Part shown: positions 52,743 to 60,979 of the stretch, piece by piece
Layout: every line of letters begins with the position of its first letter
Position numbering within the stretch: the first letter of the stretch is position 1
Program-made: the position numbers and the translations under genes
From: Brevibacillus formosus
Lineage (GTDB): Bacteria > Bacillota > Bacilli > Brevibacillales > Brevibacillaceae
Direction of reading: 5' to 3'
Length of the DNA stretch: 64,000 nucleotides
Assembly: GCF_003013405.1 (NCBI RefSeq)
Contig: NZ_PXZL01000034.1
Location: 93,648 to 157,647 of the forward strand
The notes under the pieces: model-generated
The model's database searches: none
The model's input: only the letters and a program-made list of their open reading frames with translations
Told to the model about the DNA's origin: nothing

Positions 52743-53573
52743 TTATAACCATTTTGCAAGCCATTCTGAAACAGCTTGGTGCTGCAAATTGATTGCTTCT
52801 CCACCAGGAACGCTTTCCCGGACGCTTCCTCGTTGGATGCCTACAGACGTTATGTTAACGAAAATACCGACCAGTTCTCCATATTCATTGACGGCAGCTC
52901 CGCCGCTGTTGCCATTCTCCACAGGAACAGAGCAGTCAAATTCCCACGGTTGCATCTTGGTACTTAGCTGACACAACTCACCAGTCCTTACAATCCAGTC
53001 TGTATACTCCGCTTCAACAGTCACTAGCTTTTGACCACTCACAAGTGGATCGGCACTCAAAGGCAGGAATGGTAATTTTGCTGACGGTCGCTCAATCTTA
53101 TACAGCGCCAGATCAACTGCATCTTTTCCTATTCCCGGGTGCTCCGCAACCAGAGTCGCGTCTAACCAATCCCGAGAGTACGTTTTCGCTCTAAAAGAGA
53201 CTCTGCCTTTGGATACGTGTTTTGCCGTCAGCAATAGGCCGCCTTTCAATAATACACCCGTTCCTCCGAATCCAATGTCAATGTGAACCGAAGCAGCCTT
53301 TGCCAGCTTCTCGATTTCACTCCAAGGCTTCGGTTGCTTGGCAGGCTTAGGTTCTGGAATTGGTTCAGGCTTCGGCTTTTCTGGCGGCTCGGGTGAAGGA
53401 ACTGTTGCAGTCAGTTTTTTCGCCATGTTTTGGATGAGGAATGCTACCAAGTCTCCACGGACAACTCCGCCTTCATAAGCGTTATGTATCCAGTAATCAG
53501 CTGATTGGATGACTGATTGGTTTTGTAATACCTTTAATGCCTCTATGGTCTGCTTGTCCGCCTGTTTATTCAC
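52743..53573 (-). CDS. Trypsin-like serine protease with proline-rich linker
   Basis: 276 residues from the GTG at 53573 behind AAGGAGG. The N-terminal helix region (about 1-60) is followed by a Pro/Glu/Lys linker (PEPPEKPKPEPIPEPKPAKQ, about 68-90). The S1/trypsin-like fold has His in LLTAKHVSKG, Asp in KDAVDLALYKI and Ser in VENGNSGGAAVN. No signal peptide or membrane helix and no PDZ domain are seen. It is most like HtrA-related chaperone-proteases trimmed to the catalytic core. Substrate unknown. Confidence 0.87.
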   Translation of the reverse strand: MNKQADKQTIEALKVLQNQSVIQSADYWIHNAYEGGVVRGDLVAFLIQNMAKKLTATVPSPEPPEKPKPEPIPEPKPAKQPKPWSEIEKLAKAASVHIDIGFGGTGVLLKGGLLLTAKHVSKGRVSFRAKTYSRDWLDATLVAEHPGIGKDAVDLALYKIERPSAKLPFLPLSADPLVSGQKLVTVEAEYTDWIVRTGELCQLSTKMQPWEFDCSVPVENGNSGGAAVNEYGELVGIFVNITSVGIQRGSVRESVPGGEAINLQHQAVSEWLAKWL

Positions 53574-53727
53574 AGCTTTTCCTCCTTCTCTAGTCTTGTG
53601 TTCGCCAGTCTTCATTTCTTGCCGGAATCCCTGCAGACCAAGCGGTTGAGATTCCACTTGTTCTATTATTATTTTACCAAACATTTCATTTTTTCCCATT
53701 GAGAGTAATCCAGTTGGAATTAAAAAA

Positions 53728-53755
53728 AGGCCCTATCTATCGGTAGATAAGACCC
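53728..53755 (-). terminator. Intrinsic terminator of the beta-rich hypothetical gene
   Basis: On the minus strand AGGGTcttATCTA pairs with TAGATagggCCT, followed by seven T. It lies after the stop of the gene at 53766-54134. Confidence 0.65.
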
Positions 53756-53765
53756 TCCTATTTCC

Positions 53766-54134
53766 TTACAGCGGCAAATTCGTAACAGCCGTCCATGTTC
53801 CCACTTCTCCTGCCCGCACAGATGGGGGCTTCATTCGAACCGTTCCTCTTAATACATAATGTCGCAACCCAAGTGTTGGCTCGGCTTTGTACGCAAAGGT
53901 GCCAACAAAATTGGCATAAGGTGATTCAATCGTGATTTGCCTGGACCTCTCATCCCACCTTCCTTGTATGGGAATCGGAGTACCACGGAAATTAACGGTA
54001 CCACTGACCCTGCCATTCAAGACATTGGAAATCACCAATGTGCCCAACGTGGTGGGTCTTCCACCGAAGCTCGCTTGAATTTCCCATGTAGAGGGGTACG
54101 GCAAGCTGACCCGAGTCGTCTGTCCAATTGCCAC
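53766..54134 (-). CDS. Beta-strand-rich hypothetical protein
   Basis: 122 residues predicted to be mostly beta strand: STWEIQASFGGRPTTLGTLV, LNGRVSGTVNFRGTPIPIQG, and LRGTVRMKPPSVRAGEVGTW. Related sequences occur in Brevibacillus and Paenibacillus as lone genes. No signal peptide, no catalytic motif. It is monocistronic with its own terminator. Function unknown. Confidence 0.65.
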   Translation of the reverse strand: MAIGQTTRVSLPYPSTWEIQASFGGRPTTLGTLVISNVLNGRVSGTVNFRGTPIPIQGRWDERSRQITIESPYANFVGTFAYKAEPTLGLRHYVLRGTVRMKPPSVRAGEVGTWTAVTNLPL

Positions 54135-54244
54135 GGTCGACCTCTCCTTTCGATTGACTTGAGCGTGAAGTCAAAATAGTACGTTACAGTATACGTAGCC
54201 ATCATGAATCTTCCCGTAGGCGGACGCACAACTTTATTTTTGAC

Positions 54245-54271
54245 GAAAAAAGAGACGGTTTCCCGCCTCTC
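54245..54271 (-). terminator. Intrinsic terminator of the sigma/anti-sigma operon
   Basis: AGAGaCGG (54251-54258) pairs with CCGCCTCT (54263-54270). The minus strand continues into TTTTTTCG. Confidence 0.85.
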
Positions 54272-54299
54272 TTTATTCCATTCAATTCCTAGCAAACTA

Positions 54300-55361
54300 C
54301 TACCATTTCGTTTCCGTCTTGTGTTCAATTATGTGTACGACTTTTGGTTCTACTTCTTTCATCATTTGTTTCAGTAAATCATCGCTGATCGTTACTTTAT
54401 TTTTTCCATCTTGAAGCTGTCCTTCAGCTTGTGTTCTTGCAATCACATCAATGACTTGTTGTTTCGAGATATTTTTCGAGGCTGCAATCTCCACAACAGA
54501 TTTCCCTTTTGCTAGTTCTTCTTTTAACTCTGTCGGGCTCATTTTTAGTAGAGCAAACAGTTTTTCATCGTTTAAAAAATTATCAGCATAATAATCGGGC
54601 TTACCGTCTCTAGAGAAATAACCTTCTACTTCAGCGTTAGATGGTTCAAAATCTACCGGAGCAAGACTAATGCTATTCCCCTGAACAAATACTTGGTAAC
54701 CCTCTCCTCCTGATCCCTTCTTGGTGTAATTCAAGATAAATGTTTTTTGATTGGGATTGTCCATTTGCTCCATGGCAACCTCATAATCTTTGATGTTGCC
54801 GTACAATTTATCAATAAGTTGATCTACCTTCCCCTTGATTTCCTGATCGGGTAAAGTAATGAGTGGCTTCTCCTTAGGCTCCCAATTCTCTTGCGTTAGG
54901 TCTTGAATCTCATCCGTAATACCGTTTGTATGGAGGGTAATCTTTTTGCCAGTTCCCCCATTTTCCTGCAAGACGATGCTCAGTTGGACCTTTTTGGTTG
55001 AATCATTGGGGTCTCCAAGGTAGCTTGCATCGATAATCTCAAACGATTTTGTTTCGGGAAACGCGCTATACAGCTTCTCAAGTGTTGCTTTGCCAGCCTC
55101 ATCCAGCTTGACTTGTTCAGAAGTCATTGGTGCTCGCGTAAGCATGTCAATCACAACAGGGGCCGCAAATGCTGCGGTTGGAATCAAAATCGCAGCAGCA
55201 ACAATTCCACCAATTAATCGTTTTTTCATGGTTATTTCGCTCCTTTTTCGTTGCAAATAGTGAGAATAGGATTGTTCGATTCGTTTGGAAATGGCCGGCG
55301 GACACTCCATCGTTTCTGCCTCTTCGTGCAGATGTTCACGGATTTTGCGTTCAATAGTCAT
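54300..55361 (-). CDS. Anti-sigma factor-like membrane protein, partner of the ECF sigma
   Basis: 353 residues. The first 45 residues are cytoplasmic and charged, including MECPPAISKRIEQSYSHYLQ, followed by one membrane helix (about 47-67, RLIGGIVAAAILIPTAAFAA). The outside part of about 285 residues is not matched to a family; it contains a helical KSVVEIAASKNISKQQVIDV. Overlap of 11 bp with the sigma gene supports a sigma/anti-sigma pair. It may sense a wall or membrane signal. The signal is unknown. Confidence 0.8.
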   Translation of the reverse strand: MTIERKIREHLHEEAETMECPPAISKRIEQSYSHYLQRKRSEITMKKRLIGGIVAAAILIPTAAFAAPVVIDMLTRAPMTSEQVKLDEAGKATLEKLYSAFPETKSFEIIDASYLGDPNDSTKKVQLSIVLQENGGTGKKITLHTNGITDEIQDLTQENWEPKEKPLITLPDQEIKGKVDQLIDKLYGNIKDYEVAMEQMDNPNQKTFILNYTKKGSGGEGYQVFVQGNSISLAPVDFEPSNAEVEGYFSRDGKPDYYADNFLNDEKLFALLKMSPTELKEELAKGKSVVEIAASKNISKQQVIDVIARTQAEGQLQDGKNKVTISDDLLKQMMKEVEPKVVHIIEHKTETKW

Positions 55362-55926
55362 TGATCTTTTCCATCCTTTCCAGGGGGAGATTCCCTAAGT
55401 ATTTTCGAAGCGCCTGGAGGCCAGCATGATATCTGGACTTGACTGTACCCAGCGGAATATCAAGCAAGGTCGCAATTTCCTCAAGAGTATAGTCGTGATA
55501 AAAGCGAAAGATAATCACTGTCCGCTGTTTGTCGGTCAGTTTTCGTATGGACTGGGATATCATTTGGTTTGTTCCATCCATCAACGCAGTATGTTCATCC
55601 AAATAAGACTCTTCGTGAGAGAAGGCACGGATTCGTTCAACAATGCGGAATCTCCTCCAGCTCTTGACCCGAAATCTCTGCACTTGACGGATTACCAGGC
55701 CATGCAGCCAGAACTGGAAAGGACGGTTCGTATCGTAATTAGCAAGTGAGGTCCACATTTGCATATAGATTTCATTCATGACATCTTCCCGATCCTGCTT
55801 ATGATCCACCAGAAAGGAGACGGTCCGGTATACGTCCTGAAAGGTCGCATCATACATCGTATGAAATGCCTGTTCATCCCCCTCTTTCATTTTTATAAGT
55901 AATTGGTACATCTCTTCATTTTCCAT
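55351..55926 (-). CDS. ECF-type sigma-70 family RNA polymerase sigma factor
   Basis: 191 residues. Region 2 includes QDREDVMNEIYMQMWTSLAN, and region 4 is TDKQRTVIIFRFYHDYTLEE with IPLGTVKSRYHAGLQALRKY. Start ATG at 55926 after CAGGAGGG. It is similar in plan to SigV/SigY/SigX of Bacillus. The gene downstream, overlapping 11 bp, is the membrane regulator. No recognisable auto-promoter is reported here. Confidence 0.93.
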   Translation of the reverse strand: MENEEMYQLLIKMKEGDEQAFHTMYDATFQDVYRTVSFLVDHKQDREDVMNEIYMQMWTSLANYDTNRPFQFWLHGLVIRQVQRFRVKSWRRFRIVERIRAFSHEESYLDEHTALMDGTNQMISQSIRKLTDKQRTVIIFRFYHDYTLEEIATLLDIPLGTVKSRYHAGLQALRKYLGNLPLERMEKINDY

Positions 55927-56043
55927 TCAGAGGGCCCTCCTGAGTAAGCAGCTTACACCCTATATTGTCTCTCGATCGGAAAAAGGTTCGGTTTTCTTCA
56001 TAATTTTTTTTAGAAAATGCAACGACCCGTTTGGCGAAGCACG

Positions 56044-56073
56044 AAAAAGAGGCGGTAGCTTCCGCCTCTTTTC
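56044..56073 (-). terminator. Intrinsic terminator of the YdeI-like gene
   Basis: AAAGAGGCGG pairs with CCGCCTCTTTT (56062-56072). The minus strand runs into TTTTTCG. Confidence 0.85.
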
Positions 56074-56079
56074 TTACAA

Positions 56080-56676
56080 TCAATCATTTAATCCCTTTCC
56101 CTCGAGAATTTGCTGCATGCATTTTTCCACCCTTGACTCTCGCGTTTTGGCTTGTTTGGGTGCTGAAAAGTGAAGAAGGTAGGCTCTTTGCCGTCCCGGA
56201 GTCAATGCTTCAAAAGCAGTTTTCAAGGCAGGGATTTCATCCAATTTTTTTTGAAATTCTTCAGGAATGCTGTATTCTTCATGCTTTTTATAGTTCACTT
56301 CCAAGCCGGATTTTTCAACTTTAATAGCTTCTTGAATATAGGCCTTCAAAATAGATTCCATTTCCATAATTTCTTCCACATTGGTAAACCGGATCTGGCG
56401 CGCAGCCTGTACATTCTCCGTTTGTTGAATGAGAATCCCGTTTGGATCTTTCAACAAGGCACCTTTTTGAAACAGTAGCGCACAATATTCTTTAAATCCA
56501 TGTATTAAAACGATGTTTTTTTTCTCAAACGTGTAACAAGGATGCATCCACTTAAAATCTTCGGTCAGCTCACAGTCAAGAACAATACTTCTGAGCTTCT
56601 CAAATTCAGCCTTCCACTTTTTCGTCTTGCTTAAAAATTCATCAACCTTCGGATTCGTTTTACTTGTTGTCATCAA
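56080..56676 (-). CDS. YdeI/OmdA-family protein (DUF1801 plus C-terminal helical part)
   Basis: 198 residues. The N-terminal DUF1801-like part has FKWMHPCYTFEKKNIVLIHG and KEYCALLFQKGALLKD. The C-terminal OmdA part is LTPGRQRAYLLHFSAPKQA and KTRESRVEKCMQQILEGKG, the signature ending of YdeI. Family members are soluble and poorly characterised, linked to cationic peptide response in Bacillus (YdeI). Monocistronic. Confidence 0.92.
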   Translation of the reverse strand: MMTTSKTNPKVDEFLSKTKKWKAEFEKLRSIVLDCELTEDFKWMHPCYTFEKKNIVLIHGFKEYCALLFQKGALLKDPNGILIQQTENVQAARQIRFTNVEEIMEMESILKAYIQEAIKVEKSGLEVNYKKHEEYSIPEEFQKKLDEIPALKTAFEALTPGRQRAYLLHFSAPKQAKTRESRVEKCMQQILEGKGLND

Positions 56677-56800
56677 GGAACACCCCTCATCTTGGTGTCA
56701 TGTCAATTTTTAGTTTTGACATTTTCGTATTTGTATTATTCTATCATCATGTATTCAGGTTCCTTCTTTTAAAGAATAAGCTCTAGCAGAGTAAGAGGTG

Positions 56801-57070
56801 ATGATTGATCGAATCGTCACAAAGCAATATGTGAGAAGGACATTGAGCGGGTGCAGTTATAGCCTTGGTCAGTATATGAAGCCGTCTCTGTTAAAATCGG
56901 CAGAAGTAATACTGAAAGGTGATATTCCTCCCATATTATTTCGACTGAGGGCTGAAAAAATGGGCAGGCCACATTGGATTCAACCTTTCTTACAGGAATA
57001 TTGGCACTCATTCCCTAATCGAGACGCTTCACTCCAAACACCATTAAAAGCCAAAAAATGCAAGTGGTAG
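56801..57070 (+). CDS. Doubtful hypothetical ORF
   Basis: An 89-residue frame starting at ATG 56801 (a GTG at 56798 precedes it directly). It reads MIDRIVTKQYVRRTLSGCSY at its start, and is not recognised. AAGAGGTG is too close to the ATG for a good ribosome binding site. It lies in a 600-bp gap between the YdeI gene and the discoidin-like gene, where nothing else is seen. It may not be a gene. Confidence 0.25.
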   Translation: MIDRIVTKQYVRRTLSGCSYSLGQYMKPSLLKSAEVILKGDIPPILFRLRAEKMGRPHWIQPFLQEYWHSFPNRDASLQTPLKAKKCKW

Positions 57071-57275
57071 ATACTATGCTAATGCCTTTGATCATGATAT
57101 GGCCCCGTCTCCTAAAAACAGAGGCGAGTTTACTATTTTTTGAACATAAATTGAACTTTTTAACTGTTTATTCCTTTGATTTGAATTTATTCCTTTTACT
57201 GTTTTGCCCAAACCAACAAACTGTAATATATTTCTATGTGAAATTATCCACCTTTTACAGTTCAAGGAGGTTTTT

Positions 57276-58151
57276 ATGAAATTTGTAAAGAGAAATTGGA
57301 AAGGTACTCGAAATATTTTAGGACTGGTATTAATGTTAGGCATTATTTTTTCTGGTCATAGTTTCGTACAAGCGGAAGATAGTGAGTACACAGATAACGT
57401 AATTCCAGTTATGACTGGGGAAACTACACCTTCTGGTCATGCTTTTTCTTCCTCCAAACTTTGGGATGCTTTTTATCCATGGAAAGCCTTTGACCATAAT
57501 CCAAATACAGGCTGGTATGCCACCGTACTTCCTGGAGCACTAGAGTATGAGTTTCCAACTCCCCAAAAAATCGAAAAATATTCCATTACTTATTGGAACG
57601 AGAATACTGCACCAGCAAATTGGACTTTTGATGGCTGGAATGGTACAGAATGGGTTCAACTCGATAAGCAAACAAACATAAGAAATTGGTATACTATCCC
57701 ATCCAAAAAGCAAGAATTCTCATTTAGTAACGATAACGCATATATTAAGTACCGCCTAAACATTACGGCATCTGTATTTGCCCAAGGTAACGCAAGCATT
57801 ATTGCTGAACTGGAGATGTTTGAAAAGAACAATCCTGGCACTGATCCAGGCACTGATCCAGGCACTGATCCAGGCACCGATCCAGGCACCGATCCTGGCA
57901 CTGACCCAGAGCCAACTGGGGACAACGCACTTCTTGTAATTAAAATGCTCAGTGGTCTTGAAAAAGAATTTGAACTAACTGCATCCGAAGTGCAGGACTT
58001 CATCGACTGGTATAATGGCCGTGCAGACGGACGTGGCAAAGAAACATATATGTTCGATAAGGACTTTAACAAGGGGCCATTTACTTCTAGAAAAGATTAT
58101 GTAACATTCAGCAAGATTCAATCCTTTGAAGTCATGGAATATACCAAATAA
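57276..58151 (+). CDS. Secreted discoidin (F5/8 type C)-like protein with GTDP repeats
   Basis: 291 residues from the ATG at 57276 after AAGGAGG; an upstream in-frame ATG at 57204 lacks a site. A signal peptide (1-35) is followed by a jelly-roll carbohydrate-binding-like domain (about 40-185): AFDHNPNTGWYATV, YSITYWNENTAPANWTFDGW, and YIKYRLNITA. Six GTDP units form the linker. The last 80 residues (VIKMLSGLEKEFELTASEVQ onward) are a second small domain. A cell-surface or wall-binding role is likely. Confidence 0.8.
   Translation: MKFVKRNWKGTRNILGLVLMLGIIFSGHSFVQAEDSEYTDNVIPVMTGETTPSGHAFSSSKLWDAFYPWKAFDHNPNTGWYATVLPGALEYEFPTPQKIEKYSITYWNENTAPANWTFDGWNGTEWVQLDKQTNIRNWYTIPSKKQEFSFSNDNAYIKYRLNITASVFAQGNASIIAELEMFEKNNPGTDPGTDPGTDPGTDPGTDPGTDPEPTGDNALLVIKMLSGLEKEFELTASEVQDFIDWYNGRADGRGKETYMFDKDFNKGPFTSRKDYVTFSKIQSFEVMEYTK
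57835..57908 (+). repeat. 12-bp tandem repeat coding for GTDP linker
   Basis: Six copies of a 12-base unit of the form GGCACTGATCCA with CAC/CCA third-base variants, which encode Gly-Thr-Asp-Pro six times. The number is prone to change by slippage. Confidence 0.9.
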
Positions 58152-58157
58152 CACGCC

Positions 58158-58189
58158 GAGGCACCTCCTGTAAAACAGGCAGGTGCCTC
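58158..58189. terminator. Terminator after the discoidin-like gene
   Basis: GAGGCACCT (58158-58166) pairs with AGGTGCCTC (58181-58189), followed by ACCTCTTTT. The stem sequence is the same as in the terminator at 52699-52735. Confidence 0.8.
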
Positions 58190-58202
58190 ACCTCTTTTCA
58201 TC

Positions 58203-58244
58203 CGATCAATCCCAAGCAAACCTCTGCTCTTTCTAAGGATCACC
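58203..58244. repeat. Dispersed 42-bp repeat, copy 1
   Basis: GATCAATCCCAAGCAAACCT and the following bases to GGATCACC match 59793-59834 with two base differences. Both copies follow a terminator stem. They appear to be copies of the 3' end of one gene; at 59.8 kb the coding end is still readable. Confidence 0.7.
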
Positions 58245-58434
58245 GTACATACTCTTATGTAACCATTAGTCGACTATTAATTAATAAAACCCGTCTCTAC
58301 AAAGCAATGACAAGTTATTTTTGATGGAATTTTTTTACTCAGAGGGTGTTTGTACGTTTCGGGAAAGAAACAGTGTGCATTCAATAAACGATGTAAGGAT
58401 TTACCTTACAAAACTACAGGTAGGAGTTGGTTGA

Positions 58435-58719
58435 ATGCCGATTACCAAACCATTTATGACGTCGCTCAGGTTCACTTCGACGATGGGGGCTGGAACAGGG
58501 ACTGGAGCAACATTTGCCATTGCGGCAACTTCGTTTACGAATGATGCAGGTGCTGCTGCCACAGCATTTCCTGGTTCGTTTGCTTTTTACAATCTCTACA
58601 TTAATGGAGTACTTCAGGCAGGGAATACTTCCACAGTCACAACAACGGCGATTACGATTCCTGACGGTGATGCCGAAAATGGCGGAACACCATTGATCGT
58701 AGAATTCGTCATCAACTGA
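58435..58719 (+). CDS. DUF4183 protein (copy 2, short)
   Basis: 94 residues, 82 identical to the product of the gene at 42889-43173. Same GAGTGTGATFAIAAT start and IPDGDAENGGTPLIVEF end. Substitutions are mostly conservative (V/T, I/L, T/A), which argues that both copies are under selection. It is followed at 141 bp by a longer DUF4183 gene, as in copy 1. Confidence 0.85.
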   Translation: MPITKPFMTSLRFTSTMGAGTGTGATFAIAATSFTNDAGAAATAFPGSFAFYNLYINGVLQAGNTSTVTTTAITIPDGDAENGGTPLIVEFVIN

Positions 58720-58859
58720 CAACTAGAAAGTGAATAAGAAATTCCCCAGGAGGGGATACACGCCTGGGGAATATTCCATCAAGAGAGTAACATGCCAAGA
58801 ACGTGTTGCAGCCTCAGATTCTTGCACACCTTCATTACTATGAGAAAGGGCTGGAGACC

Positions 58860-59285
58860 ATGCAGCAAAAAACCAGTAAAAGAATAGTAGTGACTCGATC
58901 CAATAATCTGAGTACCTGTTACCCAGTAATGCCGCCACTCGGATGCCCTAATATCTTTCCCGGGCAACCTTGCCCGACCTGCCAACCATGTCCACCATGT
59001 CCACCGTGCCCCTGTACGCCTGGACTGCTGACAACGGTGGTTTCTCAATACACGACTTTTTCGGATGGACAAAAAAATGTGTATACGAATGCCGATGCCT
59101 CACTACAGTTTAGTACTTCCGGAATTCTCGACCCCAGCACCGTATCGATTGTCAATCTTTTTATCAACGGTATTCTTCAGCCTTCAAATACGTATGTAGT
59201 CCAGCCGGGTGTCCTGATGCTGAGTGATGTCCCTTTTCAAGGCGTTCCTATCATCGTGCAGTTTATCCAAATCTCCACTTCCTGA
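58860..59285 (+). CDS. DUF4183 protein (copy 2, long)
   Basis: 141 residues from the ATG at 58860 behind AAAGGGCTGGAG; a frame from 58803 is longer without support. An N-terminal Cys/Pro cluster (CPTCQPCPPCPPCPCTPGL) is longer than in copy 1. The DUF4183 core STSGILDPSTVSIVNLFING and LQPSNTYVVQPGVLMLSD is nearly the same as in the 42431 protein. The cysteine-rich start may bind metal or cross-link on a spore or cell surface. Function unknown. Confidence 0.82.
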   Translation: MQQKTSKRIVVTRSNNLSTCYPVMPPLGCPNIFPGQPCPTCQPCPPCPPCPCTPGLLTTVVSQYTTFSDGQKNVYTNADASLQFSTSGILDPSTVSIVNLFINGILQPSNTYVVQPGVLMLSDVPFQGVPIIVQFIQISTS

Positions 59286-59431
59286 TAGTCAAGCCTTGCG
59301 TATGCGTAAGTCGTCACGCCGGTTGTCGTAGGAGATAATGATACAGTTTGGAGGTGACGTTTGTCATTCTTTTGACTCCGTTCTTCGTAATAAGGTCTGG
59401 CAATGGCCGCCGATCTCCAAAACTAAAAAAT

Positions 59432-59451
59432 CCCCGACGAACACGTCGAGG
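59432..59451 (-). terminator. Intrinsic terminator after the frameshifted gene
   Basis: CCcCGACG pairs with CGTCGaGG around an AACA loop. The minus strand continues ATTTTTTAG. Confidence 0.8.
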
Positions 59452-59529
59452 AGAAAATGTAAGGTTATTGGTCGTTGTATCTATTGTAGTATATACATAA
59501 TGCTATACTCAACAATCAGATATTTACAA

Positions 59530-59756
59530 TTACTTCGTCACACTCACAAGGACTTCCACGTTAATCCAATCAGCTACCCATCGCTCACCAGCTTGAATCA
59601 TTTCCTCATAGACACATCATCCTGTAGAAAACCAGTCACTGATAAGACAGTGTCCGGAGTTTCTTCGGACCAAACAAATTTCCTAACCCTTTCGCGGTAG
59701 GAAATTGCCTCTGGATCGTTAGGAAGAGGAGCTTGGGAAATCATTTCCAATAACAT
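59530..59756 (-). pseudogene. Frameshifted small gene, phage-type
   Basis: From an ATG at about 59756 the frame reads MLLEMISQAPLPNDPEAISY and on to VTGFLQDD. There GTGTC replaces an expected GTC, a duplicated GT. The second frame then continues VYEEMIQAGERWVADWINVE and ends VLVSVTK-stop at 59530. The domain is not recognised. It is flanked by a terminator hairpin on both sides. The frameshift probably inactivates it. Confidence 0.65.
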
Positions 59757-59759
59757 AAA

Positions 59760-59786
59760 AAAGAGACGGATATTCACCGCCTCTTT
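59760..59786 (-). terminator. Intrinsic terminator
   Basis: AAAGAGaCGG (59760-59769) pairs with CCGcCTCTTT (59777-59786). The minus strand continues TTTTATG. It follows the C-terminal remnant at 59813-59899. Confidence 0.8.
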
Positions 59787-59792
59787 CCCCCT

Positions 59793-59834
59793 GATCAATC
59801 CCAAGCAAACCTCTACTCTTTCCAAGGATCACCT
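59793..59834. repeat. Dispersed 42-bp repeat, copy 2
   Basis: Second copy of the sequence at 58203-58244, differing in two bases. It contains the stop codon and last codons of the remnant gene at 59813-59899. Confidence 0.7.
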
Positions 59835-59899
59835 TGCGCCACTGCTGATTCTGCCCATGAGTAGACAAGCATCGACCGAGCCTCCACATCCTGTTGGGA
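59813..59899 (-). pseudogene. C-terminal remnant of an unrecognised gene
   Basis: The minus strand reads VEARSMLVYSWAESAVAQ followed by GDPWKE and a stop (TAG at 59813-59815). A TAA just before it cuts the frame, and it directly follows the gene at 59908-60702. It has 29 codons and no start. It is the 3' end of a gene whose 5' part was lost. The last codons match the 58.2 kb repeat. Confidence 0.5.
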
Positions 59900-59907
59900 T
59901 TAACGGT

Positions 59908-60702
59908 CTAGTTGATCATGCCGTTTTCCGGAGTGACGGTAAAATCATAAAAAACCCCTTTTTTATTGATCGATGCCGTAACAGTCGGTTTTCCCTTTTT
60001 CGTAAAGGTATATTCGTTGTATTTCGTTGAAACATTGTAGCCTGTCAAATCCATATGAAAGACTTTCTTCACCATTGGATTAGCAGCAGCAATCGCTTTT
60101 TCTTTCGTATAGAACGGTTTGGCAAATACTTTTGGAATATCTTCGTCCGAAACATAGTTGCTATCTCCGAATTCATTGTGCATGATGGCTGAAACAGCTT
60201 TCCCTGTTTTCGCGTCGATGGATGCCGTTACATTCTCCCCCTTAAACACCCACCTATTTTCCATATCCGAGCTGACTCGCTCTACCTTATCAAATGTAAA
60301 AGCCTGTGTGCTATCCATGCTTTTCAACGTGCTCATAATAGTATTTTGCAAATCTGTAGCCACTTCACTGAACTTGAAGTTAACATGTACTGATACGACC
60401 GTTCCCTCTTTTTTGGTAACCAGAACCTCGCCTCTGTTGTCTTTGGCTGAGATCACCCAGCAATCGGCGTTTATCCCTGTAATCTCATCCAACTCGATCG
60501 GCAGACTGCCCGCCTCCTTCTGCATGGCTTGTTTGGCAGTCTCTACAACATTTTTGTCCAATTGTGCGAGTTTCTTCATTGCTTCCGGGGCCGATTGCGC
60601 CTGAGTGTCTGCATAAGCTGGTGCTGGCATGTTCGCAAATGGAACTGCTGCTGACAATAGCAATGTCATCATACTAACGGCTAAAAACGTTTGTTTTTTC
60701 AT
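59908..60702 (-). CDS. Secreted PepSY/YcdB-like protein
   Basis: 264 residues from the ATG at 60702 after AAGGGAAG; the frame to 60810 has no ribosome binding site. A signal peptide (about 1-31) ends near PAYA-D. The mature protein has two PepSY-like units, the first around GEVLVTKKEGTVVSVHVNFK, the second around NVTASIDAKTGKAVSAIMHN, with a further YTKEKAIAAANPMVKKVFHM. Such proteins may control secreted proteases or bind the wall. Not linked to neighbours. Confidence 0.72.
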   Translation of the reverse strand: MKKQTFLAVSMMTLLLSAAVPFANMPAPAYADTQAQSAPEAMKKLAQLDKNVVETAKQAMQKEAGSLPIELDEITGINADCWVISAKDNRGEVLVTKKEGTVVSVHVNFKFSEVATDLQNTIMSTLKSMDSTQAFTFDKVERVSSDMENRWVFKGENVTASIDAKTGKAVSAIMHNEFGDSNYVSDEDIPKVFAKPFYTKEKAIAAANPMVKKVFHMDLTGYNVSTKYNEYTFTKKGKPTVTASINKKGVFYDFTVTPENGMIN

Positions 60703-60979
60703 TTCGTTGACTTCCCTTCTATTTTTAGATAACTTATTTGATCCAGCTGGAGGGATTTCGTGACAAAGTATTTCGTTTTTTTGCAGTAAAAAGACAAAAA
60801 CACCCTTCATAGATTATTCGCTTAATCTGGCCGCAATAAGTACGGATAGATAATCTTGAATTATTTCTCGGGTAACATTCATTTCGATCAGATATAATTC
60901 TGCCAGCTTTCTTTACTTTCATGCTATCATTCACAAAGACACAAATTACCTAATGATTGCCAATTAAGGTGGTATTAAA

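Noticed and set aside
57835..57908. Tandem repeats as a CRISPR array
   Set aside because: Units are 12 bp without spacers and lie in a coding frame as GTDP codons.
58350..58544. 64-codon plus-strand frame over the second DUF4183 gene
   Set aside because: It is out of frame with the conserved DUF4183 protein and has no homology.
59338..59700. 120-codon plus-strand frame
   Set aside because: It is antisense to the frameshifted minus-strand gene and has low-quality composition.
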